Below, piece by piece: positions 33,336 through 42,331 of a stretch of DNA of 64,000 bases. This DNA is from Streptomyces luteolus (GTDB lineage Bacteria > Actinomycetota > Actinomycetes > Streptomycetales > Streptomycetaceae), in NCBI RefSeq assembly GCF_029968015.1, contig NZ_JASCIS010000011.1, positions 146,823 to 210,822 on the forward strand, in the 5' to 3' direction. The notes beneath the pieces are model-generated. The model was not told the DNA's origin and did no database searches. It saw nothing but the letters and a program-made list of their open reading frames with translations. Position 1 is the stretch's first letter. Every line of letters starts with the position of its first letter. Made by a program: the position numbers and the translations under genes.

Positions 33336-35387
33336 ATGAATCGACTGGCTAACGAGCAGTCGCCCTACCTACTCCAGCACGCCTCCAACCCAGTGGACTG
33401 GTGGCCATGGGGAGAGGAGGCGATGGAAGAAGCTAAGCGGCGGGACGTACCCATTCTCTTGAGTGTGGGCTATTCGTCCTGCCACTTATAGCTTCTACAG
33501 ATTCACTGGTGCCACGTCATGGCGCACGAGTCGTTCGAGGACGAGGCGACCGCCGCGTACCTCAACGAGCACTTCGTCAGCGTCAAGGTGGACCGGGAGG
33601 AGCGGCCCGACGTCGACGCCGTCTACATGGAGGCCGTACAGGCCGCGACCGGCCAGGGCGGCTGGCCCATGACCGTCTTCCTCACCCCGGACGCCGAACC
33701 CTTCTACTTCGGCACGTACTTCCCGCCCGAGCCCCGCCACGGCATGCCCTCCTTCCGGCAGGTCCTGCAAGGCGTCGGCGAGGCCTGGACGGGCCGCCGC
33801 GAGGAGGTCGCCGAGGTCGCGGGCAAGATCGTGCGGGACCTCGCGGGCCGTGAACTCCCGTACGGGGACACGGCGTTGCCCGGCGAGGAGCAGCTGGGCA
33901 AGGCGCTGCTCGGGCTCACCCGGGAGTACGACGCGACGTACGGCGGATTCGGCGGCGCACCGAAGTTCCCGGCCGCGATGATCGTCGAGTTCCTGCTCCG
34001 CCACCACGCCCGCACCGGCTCCGACGGCGCCCTGCAGATGGCCGCCGACAACTGCGAGCGGATGGCCCGCGGCGGGATCTACGACCAACTGGGCGGCGGC
34101 TTCGCCCGCTACTCCGTGGACCGCAAATGGGTCGTGCCGCACTTCGAGAAGATGCTGTACGACAACGCCCTGCTGTGCCGCGCGTACGCGCACCTGTGGC
34201 GGGCCACCGGCAGTGAGCTCGCCCGGCGCGTGGCCCTGGAGACCGCGGACTTCATGGTGCGTGAACTCCGTACGAACGAGGGCGGGTTCGCCTCCGCCCT
34301 CGACGCCGACAGCGAGGACGGGGCGTCCGGCCGGCACGTCGAGGGCGCGTACTACGTGTGGACGCCCGCGCAACTGCGCGAGGTGCTCGGCGAGTCCGAC
34401 GCCGAACTGGCCATCGCGCACTACGCCGTGACCGACGAGGGAACCTTCGAGGAGGGTGCCTCCGTACTCCAACTCCCGCAGAGCGAGGGCCTGTCGGACT
34501 CGGACCGGCTCGCCTCGATCCGCGCCCGGCTGCTCGCCGCCCGCGAGGAGCGGCCGCGCCCCGGCCGCGACGACAAGGTGGTGGCCGCCTGGAACGGCCT
34601 CACGATCGCGGCACTCGCCGAGGTGGGCGCGTACTTCGACCGGCCCGACCTGGTGCAGGCCGCGATCGCCGCCGGGGACCTGCTCGTACGGCTGCACATG
34701 GGCCCGGACGCGCGCCTGGTCCGCACCTCCATGGACGGCAGGGCCGGCACGCACGCCGGGGTCCTGGAGGACTACGCCGACGTCGCCGAGGGCTTCCTCG
34801 CGCTCGCGGCCGTCACCGGCGAGGGCGTGTGGCTGGAGTTCGCCGGGTTCCTGCTCGACCACGTACTGATCGGGTTCGTGGGCGAGAACGGCGCGCTGTA
34901 CGACACCGCCCACGACGCCGAGGCGCTGATCCGCCGCCCGCAGGACCCGACGGACAACGCCACCCCGTCCGGCTGGACCGCGGCTGCCGGCGCCCTGCTC
35001 TCGTACGCGGCGCAGACCGGCTCCGAGCCCCATCGCACCGCCGCCGAGCGGGCGTTGGGCGTCGTCACGGCACTCGGCCCGCGCGCCCCGCGGTTCATCG
35101 GGCACGGCCTGGCGGTCGCCGAGGCACTGCTCGACGGGCCGCGCGAGGTGGCGGTGGTGGGCCCCGCGGACGACCCGGAGCGGGCGGCTCTGCACCGCGC
35201 AGCGCTGCTGTCCCCGGCGCCGGGTGCGGTGGTCGCGGTGGGCGAGCCCGACTCCGGTGAGCTGCCGCTCCTGGCCGACCGCCCGCTGGTCGGGGGCCGG
35301 GCCGCGGCGTACGTGTGCCGCAACTTCACATGCGATGCGCCGGTCACGGAGGTGGAGGGGCTGCGGGAGCGGTTGGGGCGGGCGTAG
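33336..35387 (+). pseudogene. DUF255 thioredoxin-domain protein (yyaL-like), interrupted by an in-frame stop
   Basis: ATG at 33336 gives [20 protein letters not shown]..., the conserved DUF255/SSP411 N-terminus, as far as SVGYSSCH. There a 21-nt insertion (33486-33506) adds L-stop-L-L-Q-I-H, after which the frame continues WCHVMAHESFEDEATAAYL... to 35387. The insertion is flanked by CAC on both sides. Codons 1-50 use A or T at about a quarter of third positions; the downstream part almost never does. Translation could restart at ATG 33519 to give a 622-residue protein with the six-hairpin glycosidase-like body (GGWPMTVFLTPD, GKVVPHFEKML-like, RDDKVVAAWNGL), but it would lack the CxxC (CHWC) site. 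The family's role is poorly known. The interruption is at the same place as the left fragment at 4156-4213. Confidence 0.8.
33504..33513 (+). other. Putative right attachment core (attR)
   Basis: CACTGGTGCC, identical to 4204-4213. To its right is uninterrupted DUF255-gene sequence with host codon use; to its left is the AT-rich segment TTATAGCTTCTACAGATT that belongs to neither the gene nor typical host DNA. Confidence 0.5.
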
Positions 35388-35402
35388 GGCTTTCTTCCCC
35401 TC

Positions 35403-35571
35403 CCCGCCCCTTCCCGAAAGTCCTGCGGACAGCTCTGGGGGCTCCGCCCCCAGGCCCCCGCTCCTCAATCGCCGGAGGGGCTCAAATTTGAGCCCCTCTG
35501 GGGGCACCTCCCAGCGGTAGCTGGGGGAGATTGAGGAGGCCCGTCCGGCAGGACTTTCGGGAAGGGGCGGG
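35403..35571. repeat. Nested palindromic intergenic element (terminator-like)
   Basis: Three nested inverted repeats: 23-bp perfect arms at 35403-35425 and 35549-35571, 10-bp arms CTCCTCAATC/GATTGAGGAG at 35461-35470 and 35529-35538, and a central 24-bp palindrome at 35475-35498 around GCTCAAATTTGAGC. It also contains copy B of the repeat seen at 2438-2469. Lies between the DUF255 stop and the next rightward gene, so it can act as a terminator. The nested design resembles a small non-autonomous mobile or REP-like element. Confidence 0.75.
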
Positions 35572-35622
35572 TAGGGGAAAAATCAACGCGTACGCCGATG
35601 ACGAGGCAGAGGGGGACCCGGC

Positions 35623-38600
35623 ATGCGGGAAAGCCATCGGGGCGAGGCCGAGACGTTGCTGGCACGGGCAGTCGAGGAAGAAGTCCGGCGCTCCGGCGGC
35701 CGCACGGAAGGCAACGTACTCCTGAGCCGAGCTCGCGGCGCCCTGGACACCCTGGCCGAATCGGCGGCGGAGGAGTACGCCGCGTACGTACGGGCGCTCG
35801 ACGAGGCCGAGGCCGGACGGCAGTCGTTCGGGCAGCGCCTCGGCCGGGAGGGGGCAACGCCCGCGCTGGTCACGGCCGTCGCCGCGGTCGCCGCGGCCGC
35901 CGCGGACCTGGCGTTCGGCACCGACGCGGGCACGGCCCTCGGCGCGGGCGCCGTCGTCGCGGTCGCGGGCGCGGCGGCCACCGTCGGCAAGGTCACCGCG
36001 TCGCACGCGCCCGCCGCCCACCGCCGCGCGGGCGCCCTCGGCCGGCCCGGCGGTCCCGAGCAGCTGCGCCTGCAGTGGCTCACGGCGCTCGAAGTGCGCG
36101 GTATCCGCCCGTACTTGGACCAGCAGCGCGTCGTCGCCGCGAACACCGGTACGGGCAGGAAGAAGCCGGTCCCCCTGCGCCGTACCGACAAGAGCGCGGC
36201 CGCGCGGCGGCGGAGCGTACTGGAGCGGTCCTTCGCCCAACTCCCTGAGCCGGACGGGCCGTTCGCGGGCCGGCGGCAGGATCTCGCCCGGATCGGGCAG
36301 TGGGTGCACGCCGCCCGCGCCTCCACCGAGACCAGGCCGACCGTGGTGGTGCTGCACGGCGCGCCCGGCTCGGGCCGCTCGACGCTCGCGGTCCACGCGG
36401 CGCACGCCCTGCGCGACCAGTTCCGCGGCGCCTGCCTGGTGGACCTGCGCGGCGACAGCACGACCGAGCCGCCCCGTACGACCCGGGACGCGCTCCTGCA
36501 CCTCCTCAACCGCCTCGGCGCCCCCCGCGAGCAGCTGCTCTTCCGCGAACGGTCCGCGCCGGAACAGCAGTTGAAGCGCCTCACCGAGCTGTACCACCAG
36601 CATCTGACGGGCCTGCCGGTCACGGTGATCCTGGACGACGCGAGCGACGCCGAGCAGGTCCGCACCCTGGTCCCGGACCGTTCCGACAGCCTGGTCCTGG
36701 TCACCTCCCGCGCCCCGCTTGACCTGCCGGACGACCTGCCGGCCTGGGTGCACCAGCTGCCCGTCGAACCCCTGGACGCGGCGGGTGCCGAGGATCTGCT
36801 GCGCGCGGCGGCCGAGGACGCGTCGGGCCCGTACGACGCCCAAGCGGCCGACGAGATCCGGGAGTTGTGCGGCGGCCTTCCGCTCGCGCTGCGCATCGCG
36901 GGCTCCGCGCTCGGCCCGCGGACCGCCCGCGAGCTCGCCGCGGACCTCGCCGCGGGCGGGGCGGACGGGTCGGAGGGGCCGGACGGCCCGGTCGAGCGCG
37001 CGCTGCTGCTGCGCTACACGGACCTGGCCGACCCGGCACGGCGGCTGCTGCGACGGCTCGCGCTTGCGGGCCGCGCCTCGCTCGGGGCAGCCGCGGCGGG
37101 CGCCCTCCTGGACGATCAAGAGGTGCGCCCCGAAGGGGCTCAGGACCAGGGTGGTGGCGGGCGACGGGTGGGCGAGCGGGAGGCGGAGCGGGAGTTGACG
37201 GCCCTCGCCCGCGCGGGGCTCGTCGACCATGTGCGCGGCAGCCGCTACCGCCTGCACGACGTGGTCCGCTCCTTCGCCCACGCGCGGCTGCTCGACGAGG
37301 AGGAGGCGGCCGAACGCACCGCCGCCCAGGAACGGCTGATCGCCAACTACGCCGAGCTGGCCGACTCGGTGATCCGCCTGGTCGACGGCAAGACGTCGAC
37401 GCGCGCCGACACGTCCTTCCACGCGAGCGCGGTAGGACCGCACGGCTTCACGTCCCTGGACGCGGCGCTGCGCTGGCTGGACGACGAGTCCAGCTTCATC
37501 ACGGCGGCCCTGCGGCACGCGGAGGGCGTCGACGACCAGGCGGTCCTGAACCTCCTCGGCGCGCTCTGCGACTACTGCCTGCTGCGCGGCGACCTCTACC
37601 GCCTGGGCGAGATCAGCGAGCTGAGCCAGGCGGTCGGCCAGGGCCTGCTCGGCCGCTCCGTGCAGTGGCGCACGGGCATCGCCGCCCGCCAGCTCGGCGA
37701 GCTCGACAGGGCCCGTACGACACTGTCCTCGGTGGTCGACCTGTACTTCGAGGCGCACCACGAGGCCGGTGCCGCCCGTGCCCTGTGCTCGCTCGGCATC
37801 ACCCTGCACCACCAGGGCCGGCTCGCGGACGCGGCGGCCAAGCTGCGCGAGGCCCTGGAGCTGCAGCGGGCCGAGCATCTCGCGGGCGACCGGGCGTGGA
37901 CGCTGCACGCCCTCGCGGCCGTCGAGCGCGACCGGGCGCGCGTCGCGGAGGCCCTCGGCCTGCTCACCACCGCCCTCGACCTGCACCGCGAGAGCGAGTC
38001 CGTGCACGGCCAGGCCTGGGCCCACTTCCAGCTGGGCCAGGTCCGCCTGCGGCTCGGCGATGTGCCGCGCGCGGAGGAGGAGTTGAGCACCGCTCTCGAC
38101 CTGTACGGACGCACGCGCGACCCGCGCGGCGAGGCCTGGGCGCTGACCCAGCGGGCCCGCGCCCGCCTGGTCGACGGCGACCCGTCGGCCGCGGTGGAGG
38201 CGCTGCGCGGGGCGGCCCTGCGGCACCGGGACAACGAGGACGCGCGCGGCGAGGCCTGGTCCCTTTACTACCTGGGCCAGGCCCTGGAGGAGACCGGCGA
38301 CCTCACCGAGGCGGTCCGCGCACTGGAGCGCGCCCGCACGATGTTCTCCCGTATGCGCGACGTGTACGGCCTCGCCTGCGCCCGCCACCACTCGGCCCGC
38401 GTCACCCGCGACCAGCGCGCCGCCCAGACCGGTTCGCTGCGCAACTCCGGCTTCGCCCGGCAGCTCCTGGTCGACGCCCGCGCCGACTTCCAGCGCATCG
38501 GCGTCGCCCACGGGGAGGCCTGGACCTGCCTGGAGCTCGCCGTCGTGGACGCCGGCAACGCCCGCTCCCCGCAGGCCCTGGCCCTGTGCGACGAGGCGGT

Positions 38601-38910
38601 GGCGCTCTTCGGCTCGTACGGCGACCGGCGCGGCGAGGACTGGGCCCGCTTCCTGCGCTGCACGCTCCTGCCGTACGCGTCCCCGGGCGGCTCGGAGATC
38701 GGCACGGCGGTGGCGGCGGAGGAACTCGCGCAGCTCACCCGCGCCGCCCACCCGGCCCGCGACCCCGAACTCGCGGGCTACCTCCCGGCGTACGCCCTGA
38801 TGCTCGACCGCGGCGTGGAACTGGACACGGGCTGGCAGGCCTGGCGCCTGGGCATGGTCCCGAACCGCCACGCCCGCGAGGTGATGGGGGTTCCGACAGC
38901 CATCAGCTGA
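35623..38910 (+). CDS. NB-ARC / TPR signalling ATPase (STAND family)
   Basis: 1095 residues; ATG at 35623 preceded by GAGGGGG. N-terminal ~200 residues are Ala-rich and contain a possible membrane-associated hydrophobic segment (TAVAAVAAAAADLAFGTDAG...GAGAVVAVAGAAATV). The NB-ARC ATPase follows with Walker A GAPGSGRST (about 245-253), Walker B VTVILDDASD, and the GLPL motif CGGLPLALRIAGSAL. A winged-helix-like part (RYRLHDVVRSFAHARL) leads into about ten TPR-like repeats in the C-terminal half (for example ALCSLGITLHHQGRLADAAAKLREALELQ). Related to the ATPase/TPR part of AfsR but without the SARP DNA-binding domain. Likely a signal-sensing switch; the ligand is unknown. Confidence 0.85.
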   Translation: MRESHRGEAETLLARAVEEEVRRSGGRTEGNVLLSRARGALDTLAESAAEEYAAYVRALDEAEAGRQSFGQRLGREGATPALVTAVAAVAAAAADLAFGTDAGTALGAGAVVAVAGAAATVGKVTASHAPAAHRRAGALGRPGGPEQLRLQWLTALEVRGIRPYLDQQRVVAANTGTGRKKPVPLRRTDKSAAARRRSVLERSFAQLPEPDGPFAGRRQDLARIGQWVHAARASTETRPTVVVLHGAPGSGRSTLAVHAAHALRDQFRGACLVDLRGDSTTEPPRTTRDALLHLLNRLGAPREQLLFRERSAPEQQLKRLTELYHQHLTGLPVTVILDDASDAEQVRTLVPDRSDSLVLVTSRAPLDLPDDLPAWVHQLPVEPLDAAGAEDLLRAAAEDASGPYDAQAADEIRELCGGLPLALRIAGSALGPRTARELAADLAAGGADGSEGPDGPVERALLLRYTDLADPARRLLRRLALAGRASLGAAAAGALLDDQEVRPEGAQDQGGGGRRVGEREAERELTALARAGLVDHVRGSRYRLHDVVRSFAHARLLDEEEAAERTAAQERLIANYAELADSVIRLVDGKTSTRADTSFHASAVGPHGFTSLDAALRWLDDESSFITAALRHAEGVDDQAVLNLLGALCDYCLLRGDLYRLGEISELSQAVGQGLLGRSVQWRTGIAARQLGELDRARTTLSSVVDLYFEAHHEAGAARALCSLGITLHHQGRLADAAAKLREALELQRAEHLAGDRAWTLHALAAVERDRARVAEALGLLTTALDLHRESESVHGQAWAHFQLGQVRLRLGDVPRAEEELSTALDLYGRTRDPRGEAWALTQRARARLVDGDPSAAVEALRGAALRHRDNEDARGEAWSLYYLGQALEETGDLTEAVRALERARTMFSRMRDVYGLACARHHSARVTRDQRAAQTGSLRNSGFARQLLVDARADFQRIGVAHGEAWTCLELAVVDAGNARSPQALALCDEAVALFGSYGDRRGEDWARFLRCTLLPYASPGGSEIGTAVAAEELAQLTRAAHPARDPELAGYLPAYALMLDRGVELDTGWQAWRLGMVPNRHAREVMGVPTAIS

Positions 38911-38937
38911 CCGCCTGTGCAGGTCCCCTGCAAACAC

Positions 38938-38986
38938 GCCTGTGCCCCGGCATACCGAGGCCGAACCACGGTGCCGGGGCACAGGC
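38938..38986. terminator. Strong hairpin between convergent NB-ARC gene and greA
   Basis: 15-bp perfect arms GCCTGTGCCCCGGCA (38938-38952) and TGCCGGGGCACAGGC (38972-38986), followed by AAAA. It should stop transcription from both sides. Confidence 0.85.
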
Positions 38987-38997
38987 AAAAGAGCAGC

Positions 38998-39495
38998 TCA
39001 GCCCTGGTAAGGCTTCGCCTCCAGAATCTTCACCATCGCCATCTTCCCGTTCGGAAGCTCGTACTGAGCCTCCTCACCGACCTTCTTCCCGCTCACGCCC
39101 TGCCCGAGCGGCGACTGCGGCGAGTACGTCGTGGTGCCCTCCGACGCGTACTCCCGCGAGGCGAGCAGGAAGGTGAGGGTGTCGTCCTCGTCGCCGTCGA
39201 AGGCGATCGTCACGACCATGCCGGGCTCCACGACGCCGTCGTCGGCCGGGGCCTCGCCGACCTTGGCGTTCTCGAGCATCTGCGTGAGCTGGCGCACACG
39301 GAGCTCCTGCTTGCCCTGCTCTTCCTTGGCTGCGTGATACCCGCCGTTCTCCCGCAGGTCGCCCTCCTCGCGGGCCTCCGCGATCTTGGCGGCGATCTCG
39401 GTGCGCGCGGGACCAGACAGATACTCCAGCTCGGCCTTGAGCTGGTTGTACGCCTCCTGGGTCAGCCAGGTGACGTTGTCGCTGGTCTGGGTCAC
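38998..39495 (-). CDS. greA: Transcription elongation factor GreA
   Basis: 165 residues from a GTG at 39495 (GAGGAGC upstream); a longer frame to 39525 is not supported. WLTQEAYNQLKAELEYLSGPARTEIAAKIAEAREEGDLRENGGYHAAKEEQGKQELRVRQL is the coiled-coil with the acidic tip (DLRENGGYHAAKE) that enters the polymerase secondary channel; the C-terminal FKBP-like domain contains SPLGQGVSGKKVGEEAQYELPNGK. It rescues backtracked RNA polymerase by transcript cleavage. Monocistronic, ending at a strong convergent terminator. Confidence 0.96.
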   Translation of the reverse strand: MTQTSDNVTWLTQEAYNQLKAELEYLSGPARTEIAAKIAEAREEGDLRENGGYHAAKEEQGKQELRVRQLTQMLENAKVGEAPADDGVVEPGMVVTIAFDGDEDDTLTFLLASREYASEGTTTYSPQSPLGQGVSGKKVGEEAQYELPNGKMAMVKILEAKPYQG

Positions 39496-39671
39496 AGGTG
39501 CTCCTCGTCGGTACTGGGAATACAAAGCATCGCCCTACCCAGAAGGATGTTCCCTCACTGGTGGGCGAAACCACGAGCCTAACAATTCAGGCGCAAAAGA
39601 GGGAGGACGTTATCCGCCCGGAAACCGTCGGGAACCTGTCGCAGCAGGTCAGAGCAGGTCCGCCCGCGCGC

Positions 39672-40076
39672 TCAGCGTGCGTCGCAGGAGACCAGCTCGG
39701 CCGCGGTGGCCCGCTCGGTCGTACGCAGCGTGACGACCTCGTTGACGAGCTCCTCGCGCTGCTCGAAGGCGATGTCCTTGCGGCCGACCTCGGCGCCGGA
39801 CTCGGCGAGGGCGCGCAGCGTGCACGTCCCGGAGACGTCGGCGCCCTTGCGGATCTCCAGGTGGACGTCGACGGCCTGCGCGGAGGCCACCTTGAACTTG
39901 ATGAGCTCGCCGCTGAAGGCGCTCTTGCCGGAGATGTAGTCGTAGCCGATCCAGCTGACGACGCCGAGCAGCAGGACGCCGAGCACCGAGCCGACGATCT
40001 TCAGCTTGCGGTCGGCGCGGGCGTCCGCGGAGCGACCGTACCGGCCCTCGGGGAGCTGTTCGCGGACCGCGTTCAT
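39672..40076 (-). CDS. DUF4307 membrane protein
   Basis: 134 residues from ATG at 40076. A charged N-terminus (QLPEGRYGRSADARADRKLKI) is followed by one transmembrane helix (VGSVLGVLLLGVVSWIGYDYI) and an extracytoplasmic domain (FKVASAQAVDVHLEIRKGADVSGTCTLRALAESGAEVGRKDI). This is the DUF4307 pattern, conserved next to mca in Streptomyces. Function unknown. Divergently transcribed from mca. Confidence 0.85.
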   Translation of the reverse strand: MNAVREQLPEGRYGRSADARADRKLKIVGSVLGVLLLGVVSWIGYDYISGKSAFSGELIKFKVASAQAVDVHLEIRKGADVSGTCTLRALAESGAEVGRKDIAFEQREELVNEVVTLRTTERATAAELVSCDAR

Positions 40077-40219
40077 GGATCGGCCTCTCAAGACGGCGTC
40101 GGGTCGGGGGGCCGGGAATTATCGGGCCCCTGTTTCGGTCACTATAGAAGCCCCCCGAAGCACCCGAGGACCGAGGGCCGCCCCCTGACCGAGGGCGCCA
40201 TACACATGAGGATCGAGTC

Positions 40220-41101
40220 TTGACTGAGCAGCTGCGACTGATGGCGGTTCACGCGCACCCCGACGACGAGTCGAGCAAAGGCGCGGCCACCATGGCCAAG
40301 TACGTGTCCGAGGGGGTGGACGTGCTCGTGGTGACCTGCACGGGCGGTGAGCGGGGCTCCATCCTCAACCCGAAGCTCCAGGGCGACCAGTTCATCGAGG
40401 AGAACATCCACGAGGTCCGCCGCAAGGAGATGGACGAGGCGCGCGAGATCCTCGGCGTCAAGCAGTGGTGGCTTGGCTTCGTGGACTCCGGGCTGCCGGA
40501 GGGCGACCCGCTGCCGCCCCTGCCGGAGGGCTGCTTCGCACTTGAGGACGTGGACAAGGCGGCCGGAGAGCTGGTCAAGCAGATCCGCTCGTTCCGCCCG
40601 CAGGTGATCACCACGTACGACGAGAACGGCGGCTATCCGCACCCCGACCACATCATGACCCACAAGATCTCGATGGTGGCGTTCGAGGGAGCGGCGGACG
40701 CGGAGAAGTTCCCAGAGTCCGAGTTCGGGCCGGTCTTCGCGCCGCAGAAGCTGTACTACAACCAGGGCTTCAACCGCCCGCGCACGGAAGCGCTGCACGA
40801 GGCGCTGCTCGCCCGCGGTCTGGAGTCGCCGTACGGGGACTGGCTGAAGCGCTGGGACGAGTTCGAGCGGGTGGAGCGCACGCTGACCACGCACGTTCCG
40901 TGCGCGGACTTCTTCGAGATCCGTGACAAGGCGCTGATCGCGCACGCCACGCAGATCGACCCCGAGGGCGGCTGGTTCCGCGTTCCGATGGAGCTCCAGA
41001 AGGAGGTCTGGCCGACGGAGGAGTACGAGCTGGCGAAGTCGCTCGTCGATACTTCCCTCCCCGAGGACGACCTCTTCGCGGGCATCCGGGACAATGCCTG
41101 A
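40220..41101 (+). CDS. mca: Mycothiol S-conjugate amidase
   Basis: 293 residues from a TTG start at 40220. The zinc-site motif HAHPDDESSKGAATMAKY is at the N-terminus, and YDENGGYPHPDHIMTHKI carries the remaining metal ligands of the LmbE/MshB/Mca family. The length and C-terminal WFRVPMELQKEVWPTEEYELAKS are those of Mca, not of MshB. It cleaves mycothiol S-conjugates of electrophiles to mercapturic acids for export, so it is part of cytoplasmic detoxification. It overlaps or adjoins a small membrane-protein gene. Confidence 0.95.
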   Translation: MTEQLRLMAVHAHPDDESSKGAATMAKYVSEGVDVLVVTCTGGERGSILNPKLQGDQFIEENIHEVRRKEMDEAREILGVKQWWLGFVDSGLPEGDPLPPLPEGCFALEDVDKAAGELVKQIRSFRPQVITTYDENGGYPHPDHIMTHKISMVAFEGAADAEKFPESEFGPVFAPQKLYYNQGFNRPRTEALHEALLARGLESPYGDWLKRWDEFERVERTLTTHVPCADFFEIRDKALIAHATQIDPEGGWFRVPMELQKEVWPTEEYELAKSLVDTSLPEDDLFAGIRDNA

Positions 41102-41102
41102 C

Positions 41103-41354
41103 ATGAGCGCAAGCGCAGCAGCCAATCTGGCCATGACGCACCTCGTCCCGCTGGCCAAGGAGATCGACGAGGACAAGGTCACCCCCGGTGTTCTCGGCTT
41201 CATCGTGTTCGCGGCTCTCGCCGTGGGCGTCTGGATGCTGATGAAGTCGATGAACCGGCACATGGGCCGCGTGAACTTCGAGGAGGCCCCCGAGGGCGCC
41301 CCCGCGAAGGGCGCGGAGGCGGGGTCCAAGTCCGAGGGCGGCACGAAGAAGTAG
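41103..41354 (+). CDS. Small single-pass membrane protein next to mca
   Basis: 83 residues from ATG at 41103; an in-frame ATG at 41094, inside the end of mca, would add three residues. One transmembrane helix (VLGFIVFAALAVGVWMLMKSM) is followed by a short cytoplasmic tail rich in Glu, Ala, Lys and Gly (APEGAPAKGAEAGSKSEGGTKK). Widely found after mca in streptomycetes; function unknown. Confidence 0.8.
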   Translation: MSASAAANLAMTHLVPLAKEIDEDKVTPGVLGFIVFAALAVGVWMLMKSMNRHMGRVNFEEAPEGAPAKGAEAGSKSEGGTKK

Positions 41355-41364
41355 GCGTACGACG

Positions 41365-41394
41365 AAGGCCCCGGTGCGGAAAGCACCGGGGGCC
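41365..41394. terminator. Terminator between convergent genes
   Basis: AAGGCCCCGGTGC, loop GGAAA, then GCACCGGGGGCCT, with one unpaired G, followed by TGTTGT. It sits just after the small membrane-protein gene and before the end of the leftward ABC operon. Confidence 0.85.
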
Positions 41395-41467
41395 TGTTGT
41401 CGTGCGCTCGGGCGGTCTGTCGTGCGCTGCGGCGGTCTGCCGTGCGCTCGGGCGGTCTGCCGAGCGG

Positions 41468-42331
41468 TCAGGCCGTCGCCGAGCGGTACTTGCGGACCGC
41501 GAGGGTGCGGAAGACCACGATGATCAGCACCGACCAGAGGACCGATGCGAGCACCGGGTGCTCCATGGGCCAGGCGCCGGTCACGGATTCCATCTGCTGT
41601 CCGGCGGTGTTGCCGAAGAGTTCCCTGGCCGCCTGGACGGTGGCGCTGAAGGGGTTCCACTCGGCGACGTGCTGCAGGAACGCGGGCATGCCCTGGACCG
41701 GCACGAAGGCGTTCGAGATGAACGTCAGCGGGAACAGCCAGATCAGTCCGCCCGAGGTGGCCGCCTCCGGCGTACGCACGGACAGCCCGATGAGCGCGCC
41801 GATCCACGAGAACGCGTACCCGAGCAGGAGCAGCAGGGCGAAGCCCGCGAGGACCTTGCCGAAGGGCTCGTGGGTGCGCCAGCCGACGAGCAGCGCGACC
41901 ACGGCGAGCACGACGAGGGTGAGCGCGGTCTGCACGAGGTCGGCGAGGGTGCGCCCGGTGAGGACGGCGCCGCGGGCCATGGGCAGCGAGCGGAAGCGGT
42001 CGATCAGGCCCTTGTGCATGTCGTCGGCGATGCCCGCACCGGCGCCCGCGGTGGCGAACGTCACGGTCTGGGCGAAGATGCCGGCCATCAGGAACTCGCG
42101 GTAGAGCTGCGGGTCGGTGGAGCCGCCGACGCTGATGGACCCGCCGAAGACGTACGTGAACAGCACCACGAACATGATCGGCTGGATCAGGCCGAAGATG
42201 ACCATCTCCGGGATCCGCATCATCCGGATCAGGTTGCGTTTGGCGACGACGAGCGAGTCCCGTACGGAACCGGCGATGCCGCCGCCCGCCACGGGGGCCA
42301 TCGGCTTGGCCGTCTCGGTTGCGGCGCTCAC
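41468..42331 (-). CDS. ABC-2 type transporter permease (DrrB-like)
   Basis: 287 residues from a GTG at 42331 that overlaps the ATPase stop (GTGA). Six hydrophobic segments are visible, for example EMVIFGLIQPIMFVVLFTYVFGG, TLADLVQTALTLVVLAVVALLVGW, VLAGFALLLLLGYAFSWIGALIGL and VLASVLWSVLIIVVFRTLAV. The conserved DIDRFRSLPMARGAVLTGR-like cytoplasmic loop (MHKGLIDRFRSLPMAR) identifies the ABC-2/DrrB family. With the upstream ATPase it should form a drug or lipid exporter. Confidence 0.92.
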   Translation of the reverse strand: MSAATETAKPMAPVAGGGIAGSVRDSLVVAKRNLIRMMRIPEMVIFGLIQPIMFVVLFTYVFGGSISVGGSTDPQLYREFLMAGIFAQTVTFATAGAGAGIADDMHKGLIDRFRSLPMARGAVLTGRTLADLVQTALTLVVLAVVALLVGWRTHEPFGKVLAGFALLLLLGYAFSWIGALIGLSVRTPEAATSGGLIWLFPLTFISNAFVPVQGMPAFLQHVAEWNPFSATVQAARELFGNTAGQQMESVTGAWPMEHPVLASVLWSVLIIVVFRTLAVRKYRSATA

